Shown here in pieces: positions 51,066 to 62,045 of a DNA stretch of 64,000 nt. The stretch spans positions 310,001-374,000 of the forward strand of contig JAQFVV010006643.1 of the NCBI GenBank assembly GCA_028023455.1, read 5' to 3'. The position numbers and the translations under genes are program-made. Below the pieces are notes generated by a model, which was not told where the DNA came from, did not search any database, and worked only from the letters and a program-made list of their open reading frames with translations. Numbering within the stretch: position 1 is the first letter of the stretch; every line of letters begins with the position of its first letter. Source of the DNA: Epiperipatus broadwayi (Eukaryota; Onychophora; Udeonychophora; Euonychophora; Peripatidae).

Positions 51066-52542
51066 ATGTTTTGTGTTTCAGCAATAAGCCTTATTGACTC
51101 TTAAAGGGTTACATGTTTTACATATGTACAAATGATTGTCTAGATTACATTGTCATATTAATTTTTCAGAAAAAGAGATAGTCCAGATTATCTTGCATCA
51201 TGATGTGTTGAGTCATTATTTTTCTCTAGGAAAATTTTTGACTTAATATAGGCTCCACCTCTAAATAAATGTTCAAACATAATCGATTGTAATTTGTGTG
51301 GGTTGTTTATATAGTCCATTAGTATATCCATTCAAAAATTATTTGTATAAAGATAATATATGTAAGAGTTTTTTAAATATATATTATTTAACTCTTGAAG
51401 AGTAAGGACTATTGTAAAAATTGCTTTCATGTTTTTTCAATATGATTTTTAATTTTGATTACCCCCCCTTACTTCAGTTATTAATATTAGTAAAAATTAT
51501 GATCACAGTGGTTGGTAGTCAATCTACTCTATCAAGGCCATCTCTTGTTGATTACTTTCTGGAATTGCAAAATCATGATTGCGTTAAGACAAAAAAAATT
51601 AACATCTACTTTTATAGCTAAATCATTTATAAAACTGGAATTCTTTACAAAGCTTATGCCAAACATACTTCAAATACTGGTAAAAACATGGATTAAAAAT
51701 TATCCAATGTCATTAAAGACACACAAACTGTACTTGTGAAGTTCAGCAAAAAATATTGAAAACATGGTGCAACCTATAGAAATTTAATTTTTGTCAAAAC
51801 TAAAAACCCTTTAATTATTTCAGTATCCTGATTTTATATGTGATTTTAACTAATTATGCATACACAAACTTAATATAGCTAATCTGTTAATGAACATTAT
51901 ATAATCTTTTGTCTTGAAAATAATTTATTTAAAATGAATAACATTGGAAGATAAAACAAAAGCAACTCTCTAAACTTTTGGCATCCATAATAAGTTTAAA
52001 TAATCGGTAAGATCTGATGATAGTGCATTTAAATTATTTTATCAGCAAGATTTGAGATTCCAATTACTTTTATCTCCAATTTCCTTTTCAAGTTAAAAAC
52101 CTGAAATCAAAACACCTTAAAATTTTGCCCTAATGCCAGTCTGCTTGAATAATTTATATAGATCTGGTCTTAGCTCAACAATTATATATTTTTATAATTT
52201 TAGTTTCTATTTCTAACTGTAAACATCTTCAATAATAACAAATCATCTAACTCTTTAGTGTAAATAGTATGTAATGAAGCAAGAGAAGCTGTCTTTCTTT
52301 TGCTATCTATAGTAAAGTTATAAGAACTTGTGACTTTTAGATTTAATAGTAAAATGGAGTTTAAAATCATTTCTAGATTCATGACTAAATTATTTCCAGA
52401 TTTAATTCTAAGTTCATTGATAAATTCAAAAGAAGGAAATCAGTCTGTAAATGGAGATTTAAATTCATTGCAACTTAGTAATCACTGATTACTTAAGCTG
52501 TCTATAGATGGCATTAGAATAGAGAACTGTTCTTATTTTATT
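51066..52542. other. AT-rich spacer, nothing recognised
   Basis: Two overlapping short plus ORFs (51421-51739) show no motif. A C-run lies at 51463-51469. Confidence 0.4.
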
Positions 52543-52550
52543 GCATAGTG

Positions 52551-53159
52551 CAATGGTGTACAACCTTTCTACTCTTGCAACTCCATACTCAGACTAAAGT
52601 TTTATGCAACCCATTATATGTTGTTACAATCCTATTATAGACATATAAGGATAGTAAAAGTTGTTTTGCCACATACAATATATATATATCTTTACATTAT
52701 ATTTCAGCACATATAATTTGATATGAAATCTTTACAAAAACTGTGTATTAATGAAAAATATATAATATTTGGTTGTTAGTAGAGCTGTTGGTTTGTAGCA
52801 ATTACAATCTTTTTAGCCTGCTTTAGAAAATGTATACATTTGAGAATGTAGTATCATGTATCAACATCAGGAGGATACTAGCACAAAGAACAAAACTTTG
52901 AGAGTGAACAAGAGAAATGAGAGCAATATAAGTGAAGTGCCATTATGAGGTGTTGTTTATGCAAAGTGTATTGGAATATAAAGAAGATATAGAATAATGA
53001 GTTCAGTAGTTTTCATGTATTTGTTAATAGTATTTAGGTTTTTGTTTTTTTAATTAAAAAATTATTATCCAACATAAGAAGTTCTCAAAATTTTTATGAT
53101 TCCCAACAATTTTTCTTCAACCTCTTGGAGGGTCACAACTCTCAGGTTGTGCACCACTG
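52551..53159. mobile_element. Non-autonomous hAT element (MITE), 609 bp
   Basis: The left end CAATGGTGTACAACC and right end GGTTGTGCACCACTG form imperfect terminal inverted repeats of the hAT CAGTGGTG-CAACC type. An exact 8-bp target duplication GCATAGTG flanks it at 52543-52550 and 53160-53167, the length expected for hAT. The interior has no ORF, so movement would need a transposase supplied elsewhere; the two hAT relics in this window are too decayed and no terminal match to them is shown. Confidence 0.88.
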
Positions 53160-53593
53160 GCATAGTGTATAAATTAAAGAATTAAATCATATATTATTAC
53201 AAACATTGGATGATATTAGTCAGTAAAATTTTATATGTACTATCCTTAAAGTTTAAATAACTTGATTTTTTTTAAAATTGTAAGTATCAAATCATGCTAG
53301 TAAAAGTTATTGGATATCTCAGGTCTGTCTTGTTAATACAACAATCTTTTTGTTTGTTAGTATAAATAATTTGCACTGCTTTTGTTTGTCAGACTGTCTC
53401 CAACGTTGAGTTGATCTTTGAAATTGGGATTATTGTTTTTAATACTTCAGCAACTTCTACTATGACATCAATAATCACAATGGTATTTGTAAAAATACTA
53501 CCAAGACATTAGATTATGTATTATTATAAAAAGAATTTAATACAATGAGTAATAATGCACACTGTTCTCTCTACATTACTTCAATTATATGTT

Positions 53594-53598
<5 letters not shown>

Positions 53599-53680
<82 letters not shown>
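53599..53680. repeat. (TA)n microsatellite, ~82 bp
   Basis: Pure dinucleotide repeat. The ORF at 53555-53914 is a readthrough of it. Confidence 0.95.
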
Positions 53681-53684
<4 letters not shown>

Positions 53685-54252
53685 AAACAAAAAGATTAAA
53701 ATTTATACATTTAACAATTTTTCTGTCTTATATGTCATATGTGTTTACATTTATTAACATTTCTTTATGCTACATTGAAAGCACATACATTTTATTATCT
53801 GCTTTAATGTGGTACAGTATTTCACATCATGAAATATTTTCTAAGTGTAAAGCTAAAAATTTTATCAAATTCAAGAAAATTTGTGAAGTACTTTTTTTCC
53901 ATGTGAGAAAATAAAAGTTATTAGTACTATCAAACGTCTAAGAAAACTTAAAGTTTGCAAAGTTTAGTGAAAAATCTGAAATGGATAAAAATAAGTAGAT
54001 GATTGTATAGATTCTGAAGACAATACTGACTTAAAAATATCAAAATAACTAGAGATGCCATAGTTTTTTGATAATGAGGCCATTTTATTTCTATAAAGAA
54101 AAAACAAAGTTATTAAAACAAATGTTATTATCCAGAGCATATTAAATTATTTACACTCTAAACAATTAGTGATAATTGTCTTAATAATGGCATTTACATG
54201 CATTTAAGCACACTTTATTAGGTCAAGATGTTGCATGTATTAGCAAATATAG
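53681..54252. other. AT-rich spacer, nothing recognised
   Basis: No feature beyond AT-rich sequence. Confidence 0.4.
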
Positions 54253-54260
54253 CTTTATAA

Positions 54261-54995
54261 CAGGAGTCAGGATCATTTTTGAGTTAGAGAGCCATTTTGA
54301 TTTAAAAATATAGAAAAATTGAAATTCAGGGAGCCGCAATTTAAAATCAATTTCATTCATTATTTATAAATTTAATAACATTAACTATGCATATACAAGA
54401 TTTGAACAATTCTTATTAAGGTTGCATATAATATTTTGGGTGAACAAAAAATATATATAATTTCTCTGAAAATTTTACTTTTAATTATAACTTTTTTAAA
54501 AAAAAATTGTAGTAAATACAATAAGTTTGCATTATAAAATTTATCAGTGAAAAAAATATTTTATATAAATATGAAGATACAATGTTAATATTCAAATTTA
54601 CTAATATGACTTTGAACCATTATGTTTTCAATCAACTTGTTCAAATTTGAGATATATTACGTGTGTTTGAATAATATTAAAACCTCTAGACTTGAATTAA
54701 TCAGTCTGCTCCTACTTTTCACATAATTTATTGAAGAAAACAATGCGTGGTACGCTATTTTAAATTTAAACCACTTGCAATCGTCACAATATTTTATACA
54801 CATTTATATTAATTAAATTACAATTAAATTAATACATTTAGCTACAAATTATATATTAGTATAAATAAATAAAATATTATTTTGTAATGTATTAAAATTT
54901 TAATAAAATTTACGTATATTATTCAAAATAAGAGAGCCGCATATTTTCCACTAAAGACCGCATGCGGTTCCGGAGCCGCCGGTTCCCGATCCCTG
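54261..54995. mobile_element. Second hAT-like non-autonomous element, ~735 bp
   Basis: It begins CAGGAGTCAGGATC and ends GATCCCTG; the inner ends carry AGAGAGCC...GGGAGCCGCA on the left and AGAGAGCCGC...ATGCGGTTCCGGAGCCGC on the right. CAGGGGTC and GAGCCGCATGCGGCTC-like words are typical of hAT elements. The flanking octamers CTTTATAA and TTTTTATA are only similar, so the target duplication has decayed or one boundary is off by a base. No ORF. Confidence 0.65.
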
Positions 54996-56163
54996 TTTTT
55001 ATAATGTATTAATTATATAACTGATTAAAAGAATGTATTCGAAAGTTTAAGATTAAAAATTTTTGGATCAATTACAAGTTAGGTAAAAGAAAATTTCAGT
55101 GTTTCTTAATTGAATGGAACTGTTGTACTCAGCCGATCAATTCAGTTTTGGAATATCACACAGTATCCAGAATTATGTCATAATAATAGAAATGATTAAA
55201 ATTTTATGATATATTTCAAAATAAGAAGATTCTAAAATAAATAACTATCTCAAGAGATGGTTATTTTTTGTTTTTTTTTTGGACACAATTTATTTTAAGA
55301 ACAAGGGATGGCTAACAATACTAACTACTACTAATGGTGGTCAAATATTATTACTTCGTAATATCCTGTTTTGTAACCATCTCAGTTGCATTTTAGACAT
55401 GCATACGCATTTTAATTAAATGATTCCTAGGTTGCTTAAAATATACTTAAACAATTTAATAATGTATCTAACTTTCAACCCTCAAGTTAATAATATCCCG
55501 TTTATGATTACACATATAATGATACAGTAATTCGCTAGAAATATTAATGTTTTATTTGTATACTTTTTTTTATATACCATAATTTTCGGAATTGCAAATT
55601 ATTTCTACTTGTTTGGATGATAAGTTCCGCACGACTGAATAGTAGACGTGTTGACTAATATTGCGAGTTCAGTACGAAATGCATCTTGGGGTTATTTGTC
55701 TTTTATTATATCTTTATTTATATGAAATTTTTTATAAAATAAAAAAGAATGGAGAAATATGGAAGTTGTCTATCTATAAAAAAAATTATATTGTATAGTT
55801 TGTAACAGTAACAAATCAAACACACAGTTGATTTTATCTTTAGTATATTTAAATCATTTTAGAATATTTTTTGAAATGGAAATGATATAATTTTTTTTAT
55901 TGCTTATGTATATAATTAAAAACATTAACACAAAATTACATTAAAATACATTATATAACTTAATTTTATGAAGAACCATTGCGTGTATCTATAATACCCA
56001 CGAATATATGTATATATATTTATTGGTGGGATATATGAGCATCCCCATATAAATAAAACGAAAGTTTTAAAAAAATCTATGATTAAAACGCACATAAGTT
56101 ATAAATATTTGATTTTCTAAGATAGCATTTTCCCACCAGATGTCATATGATTACATAGTTACA
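54996..56163. other. AT-rich spacer, nothing recognised
   Basis: No coding or clear repeat structure before the truncated LINE. Confidence 0.4.
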
Positions 56164-56539
56164 ATCGATATAAAGTTTTTGCATATATGATGGCTGGAAG
56201 GATTGCAAAATGGATGGAAGAAATAATATAGTGGGAGAAAAGCAAGGAAGGTTTTCGATTGAATAGGTGTATAAGAGATAGTTATTTGTAATCACTCAAC
56301 TTGTAGAGATGAGTACGAATGCAGGTAGGCAATTGTAAATGATCTTAATAGATATAGAGAAGGCATGTGATAGAATAAATAGAAATAGATTATGAGTAAG
56401 TTTAAAAAATTTGGGAATGGAGCTTTAGTGGATCTTATTAAGAGATTGTATGAAAATAATTACTACATCTATCAATTAGGAAATATAGAAGCAGTAAAAG
56501 TTAAAAGTGGGATAGGACTAAGGCAAGGATGCCCTATGT

Positions 56540-58010
56540 TGTTTTTAACCCAATAAACATCACATGACCACCACCCCTTATGCTTGTGTATAACTTGTTA
56601 AAACAGGCAAAACTTACTATATATATTGCCACACACAGCAAGCTAGAGTAATCAATGGATACCAGAAGGCTTGTGCATAAAATCCCCATCTAGCGTCTAC
56701 TCATCCAATATCCCCAGACTAGTCTTTGGCTTATGGCCTTCGTCAGTGTGGAGCCTTGGATCTGAGAGCACTGCACCTAGATCTTAGGATCTAATGCAAC
56801 CCTCCAGCAACCACCTTTTATCTCCATTTAACCACAAAACTACGAGACTTAACTGAAAACACCTTAATGTTTTCATTCCAAGCCCATTAGCTTATATAGT
56901 CATATGGGTCTGAACCCAGTTCAATACCCATACATTTTGGTGCCTTTGATTCTTTAATAACCATAGCCACCACTATCCTATTAGGCAGGATTAGTTTTAA
57001 GCCAATAAACATCACATGACTACCACCTCTTATGCTTGTGTATAACTGTTGTTAAAACAGGCAAAACTCACTATATATATATATATATATCTGTGGATAT
57101 ATATATATATATATTGCCACACACAGCAAGCTAAAGTAATCAATGGATGCCAGAAGGCTTGTGCATAAAATCTCCATCTAGTGCCTACTCATCCAATATC
57201 CCCAGACTAGTTTCTGGCCATATGACTAAATAAGCTAATGGGCTTGGATTGAAAACATCAAAGTGTTTTCAGTTTAAGACTCATAGTTTTGCAGTTAAAT
57301 GGAGATAAAAGATGTTTGCTGGAGGGTTGCATTAGATCCTAAGATCTAAGTGCAGTGCTCTTGAATCCAAGGCTCCCCACTGATGAATGCAATAAGCTAA
57401 AAACTAGTCTGGGGATATTGGATGAGTATGCACTAAATGGAGATTTTATGCCAGATGGCTTGTGCATAAAATCCCATCTAATGCCTACTCATCCAATATC
57501 ATCAGACTAGTTTCTGGCTTGTGTGGCAATATATATAGTGAGTTTTGCCTGTTTTAACAACAGTTATACATAAGCATAAGAAGTGGGGGTCATGTGATGT
57601 TTATTGTCTTAAAACCAATCCTGCCCCATAGGATAGTGGTGGCTATAGTTATTAAAGACCAAAGGCACCAAAATGTATGGATACTGAACTGGGTTCAGAC
57701 CCATTGACTATATAAGCTAACAGGCTTGGATTGAAAACATTAAGGTGTTTTCAGTTTAAGACTCATAGTTTTGTAGTTAAATGGAGATAAAAGGTGTTGC
57801 TGAAGGATTGCATTAGATCCTAAGATCTAGGTGCTGTGCTCTCAGACCCAAGGCTCCTCACTGATGAAGGCCATAAACCAGAAACTAGTCTGGGGATATT
57901 GGATGAGTAGGCACTAGATGGGAATTTTATGCACAGGCCTTCTGGAATCCATTGATTACTCTAGGTTGCTTTGTATGGCAATATATACAGTGAGTATATT
58001 GCCTGTTTTA
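56540..58010. mobile_element. Nested cluster of SINE-like units in both orientations
   Basis: Interrupts the LINE at its R-Q-G-C-P-M codons. A full unit of about 460 bp (56542-57001, minus orientation) is followed by a partial unit in the same orientation (57003-57216), an inverted partial (57217-57450), a mixed short piece (57451-57619) and an inverted near-full unit (57620-58010). Junctions fall at repeated words such as GTTTCTGGC. Read from the head, a unit has TAGGATAGTGG (A-box-like) and GGGTTCAGACCC (B-box-like), a body with CTGATGAAGGC and GAAACTAG, and a tail ending in CATGTGATGTTTATTG. A (TA)n run interrupted by CTGTGG lies at 57072-57113. Confidence 0.7.
57620..58010 (+). repeat. 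Best plus-strand SINE-like unit (tRNA-like head plus body)
   Basis: AATCCTGCC at 57620 starts the unit. The A-box-like TAGGATAGTGG is at about 57632 and the B-box-like GGGTTCAGACCC at about 57704, with TGGG/CCCA able to pair around the B loop. The body spans 57800-57960, including CTGATGAAGG at about 57860. The unit ends in ATTGCCTGTTTTAA. tRNA-derived SINEs have this order and use pol III internal promoters; the A-to-B distance is longer than usual. Confidence 0.55.
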
Positions 58011-59455
58011 ACTATTTTGTTTTTGTTATATTTTAGAAAAATGGAGAGAACATTAGAAAGACTAGGAACAGGACTAAAGATACCATTAATAAATAGTAAG
58101 GGAGTATATATATATTATCAGATCTTTTATTTACTGATGATATGTTTTTGTGCACAAAATGTAGGAAAGATATGGAAGTTATACTGAAGATGTGCACAGG
58201 GGTGGGTAAAAAGATGGGGATTAAATTTAGTGAAGTAAAATCAAAGGTAATGATAAATTCTGAGGAAAGAAAAGAAAAAGAATTTTTATTGGGGATTATA
58301 AAGTTAAATCTGGTAAATATGTAAAACTATTTGGGAATCATCTTAAATAATCAGAAAAATTGCTTGGATAAATGGAAGAAAAAAGTGATAAGTGAAAAAA
58401 TGAAAGGGGCTGATAAAGAAAAATTAACAGTGTTTTCACATAATAAATACGATGTAGTTAGAATTATGTGGAATGGAGTGGCAGTACCAAGGTTAACTTA
58501 TGGTAATGATGTGTTATGTGTTAGTAAAGAGGTATTAGATTTCTTAGAAAAAGTATAAAGAGAAATAGGAAGATATGTATTAGATGCAGATGTGTGGTTG
58601 GCAAAGAAGGCAATACAAGGAGAAATGGGATGGTCAAGTTTTTTATATGAGAGATGCAAAAAGTAAAATGAAAATGTTCAGTAGATTGCCATTTATGGAT
58701 AAGAAGAGAATAGCCAAAATAGTATTTAATTGGGTTATGAATAAAGTTAAGCAACAAAAACAAAAAAGGTGAGAAAGGTAATATGATGTGCAGAAGATTT
58801 GGATAAAGAATTTATGTCAGTATACTTATACAAAAGAAGATATGATTGTGTTAGGAGCATTGTTGATTGTTATAGTGACAAGGAATGGAATAGAAAAATA
58901 GATTCATTAATAAAAAAAATAAGGAGATGGGAATTTAGTATCGAGAGTAAAAAAAAAAGTTTAAATATATATAAAAGTAAACAGAATATTGGATGCAAGT
59001 TAATTTATGATAATAGCAAGGCTCAAACAGGATCATTAGCAACAAGGGAATATACATATAATTGGAGTATGTGGGTGGTTTAGTCTGCAAATCATGTAAT
59101 GAAGGCATAGAAAATATTAGCATCTGTTGACTGAATGTAAATCTTACAAACAGAAAGGAAATAAATAATGAAGTTGTGAGAGAATAAATATAAACAAAGT
59201 GATTGTATGGAAAGTGGGATTTTGGTTTTTATGCTCAGTTTGGCAAAAAATAAGGGGGATTTAGATATAAAGGCCATAGAGTGGACAAAGATGACATTGT
59301 GAAAATGGGATGAAGAAGGATACAGAAGAATATGAAAAAAGCTTACCATGGGGAATACAAAGAGAAGGTGGATAACAAGTTTCTCTGGGCATAGTCACTG
59401 AAAGATTCCTGACTTTGATAAAGGAGAAGCCATAGTGCATTGTATTGCACTGATA

Positions 59456-61439
59456 AAATTGGGTAGACTTTGTTTTTAATGAGGAAAACCATAAATGTAA
59501 AATGTTGAAAAGTTACTATATATGAATAAAAATAGATTAGTAAAAATAGTGTTAACTAGATATATGGAAATGACAACAAGCACATAGGATAAAAAAGATT
59601 TTACAATATGCAAAGTTGATAGATAGAAAATGTATATTTATGTATTTATATAAGAAATGGAATAAATATGTGAAGAATGTGTTTTAGGAATCTAACCTCG
59701 AGGACTGAGGAAAGACGATAGACAAGTTGTTTAAAAGAAAAAACGTTGATTGTGAAAAACAAATATAAATAAAATAATAATAATTTGAAATGTACACCAA
59801 AGTAATAATAATTTGAAATTATACATCAATAAAAATTATAGAAAATATAAAATATATGATAACACTAAAGAAAATTTATTGTTATTGATGTAAAGATTGG
59901 ACGCTTATTAAAACTAGAGAAGTAAGACAAAAATGAAGTAAATATTTTGTAGATCTAGTTCATATGAAAATGAGAAAGAGTATTAACCATTAATTTTTAG
60001 AAATAACATGTTGAAAAAAAAAGATGAGATTATATTGTATTGAAAAAGATAGAAATTTAAAGATAAAAATAGTAAAAGAGAGTGATTTATGATTTTTGTT
60101 TAAACCATTATTTAGAAATTGAAAAATATGAAGACAGGATAGTAGAACTAGTGAAACAACTTTTATAAAATGAATTGAAAAAAAAGAACTAGGTATAGAA
60201 ATAATAGAGAATAATAAGTAGATGAACTTATTGAGAGTATATAAGAAATTTGGGAGTCAAATAATGTTTAATTTGATTAAAAGGATTTCTGGGCATATAA
60301 TTTATACACAATAACTTCTGATTTGTTTTAAGACTGGTCTATTTTACAAAATCATAATATTAACCCCTTATAAATTGCAATATTTCCGAAGGTTAATTTG
60401 TAAAGGAAACAATGGATTTAAACAGTGAAGACAATAACAGCTTCATGTTTCCATATCAAAATGCTTCAGATTGGCCTATATAAGTAGAAAATTAGATTAA
60501 AGATAAGAAGGCAGCTCTTATCTTTATAAAAGTTTCTATTTTGTCTCGAGGTTTAAGAGTTTCCTCTATTGGCAAATAAAGATATTGTTTGACTATTATA
60601 AATATTCAAGGTGCATATGATAAAAGTATAAGCCTGTCTCTAAAATATTTATATTATAAAGAATATTGGGGAAATTAATTTACAATAAATTATGATGTCT
60701 ATTGAAGGAGATATATATATGAAAAAAAGATTTAATGGCAGATGTAAATATAATAAAAAGGGTGCATTTATAATAGGATAGAGAAAAATAAAATTGATGT
60801 GAATGGGTAAAAAAATTCACAGATGATGCCCGAAAATAGTTGCAACAACAAAACGTATTTGAAAAAGATCAATGATATGAATATAAATACTGATTTCATA
60901 AATAAATAAAAAAAAAGATACTAATAAGTGAAAAGAATTGAAAAAGATTTTATAAAAAAAAAATGCATATGTCAGCAATAACAAAGACCTATTTGAAAAA
61001 TGAAATACCATATATTCAGAAATTTAAGTGAAAGAGGGTAAATAGATAATGATAAAAAATGAAAATTATTTTAAAAGAAATTGTGAAGGAATATATGTTG
61101 GTTAGATTTAAAATATTTAAGGAGATAAATATTGAAGCAATACATATATATGCTTCATGGATGACTTTAAAAAGTCAATAGGAATTTTCAATTAGACATT
61201 TTCAACAATTTTTAATAAATAAAAATTATATATATATAAGTATATGCACAGATAAATGTATATGGTCTTATTAATTATAAGTTTATTTTAAAAGTATGTT
61301 TTTATAAAAGGTGTCTTTTATTAACAATTATAAAGTGGAAATGACATTATTTTAAAAAAAGTAATTAAATCTTTATAAACAGATCTATTAATCAAGGAGA
61401 TAAGTATCTGATGTAATTTAGTCTGGTAATCCCTTTCAG
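59456..61439. other. AT-rich, purine-biased tract, possible decayed LINE 5' sequence
   Basis: The plus strand from 59500 to 61150 is strongly A/G-rich, as in the LINE copies, with stops in every frame. No endonuclease or RT motif could be confirmed, so this is composition only. Confidence 0.3.
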
Positions 61440-62045
61440 AGATAAAATTTTGTAAATGGTGTGATTGGACAAATAAGCCATGGACCAAAATGGAATTCAG
61501 GAGTTATCTCCCATTAATAGGTCAATGGATTGAAATGATTGATGATAAATCTGATTTTGCTGACATAGCAACTCCAGGAACTATAAGTATGGATTGTAAA
61601 CCACTATATTGGTTATGATTGCTGAATTATTATCACTGAAGTGCTCCAATTGAATTTTGTACTGCTTATTAATCTTTGATTGTGATTCCATTATATTTAT
61701 TGTGTTTGGTGCTGAAATAACATGCAGGACTAGAGAAACCCCATCAGCTTCACTCTGGCCAGCTGGCAAAGTGCAGACTGCAAGTCTATAGAGAAGTATG
61801 AAAGGAAGCCATCAGTTATTGTAGAAACCTTTTAAAGAGCATCATGTCCATTGCCTAAACTTCAAGTGTCTACTACTTTGTGGAAAACCTCACCATCAAT
61901 CAACAAGTAAACCACCATCTGATGTTACCCAATAAGTTAAGACCGGAATGATTAAAGCCAGACACCACCATAGCTATGGTTGAACAAACAAATTCTGCTA
62001 ACAGTTTACTAATGACTGCAGTCTGAGCTTGAACTCTTAGTGATG
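61440..62045. other. Less AT-rich patch of unknown nature
   Basis: Higher sequence complexity than its flanks, with words such as CTCTGGCCAGCTGGCAAAGTG. Open stretches exist on both strands (minus ORF 61769-61581), but I recognise no domain. It could be a decayed transposon or an isolated exon. Confidence 0.3.

Larger units (their letters stand above)
56164..59455 (+). pseudogene. 5'-truncated second copy of the 16640 LINE, split by a nested insertion
   Basis: The match to the first LINE starts inside the RT domain (56164 aligns with about 17770), as expected from incomplete target-primed reverse transcription. The left part, 56164-56539, keeps the I-D-I-E-K-A-C-D-R-x-N-R block and stops within the R-Q-G-C-P-M block. 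The right part, 58011-59455, resumes and retains the catalytic box as L-L-F-T-D-D-M (58126-58146; A to T change), the K-K-M-G-I-K-F-S-E motif near 58210-58240, and a degraded C-terminal zinc region near 59080-59130. Stops and frameshifts throughout. The ORFs at 58142, 58331, 58584 and 58799 are surviving pieces of this one protein. It keeps the box lost from the first copy, so the two together define the family. Confidence 0.75.

Noticed and set aside
53555-53914. 119-codon ORF
   Set aside because: Its first half is the (TA)n repeat; the rest has no motif and AT-driven composition.
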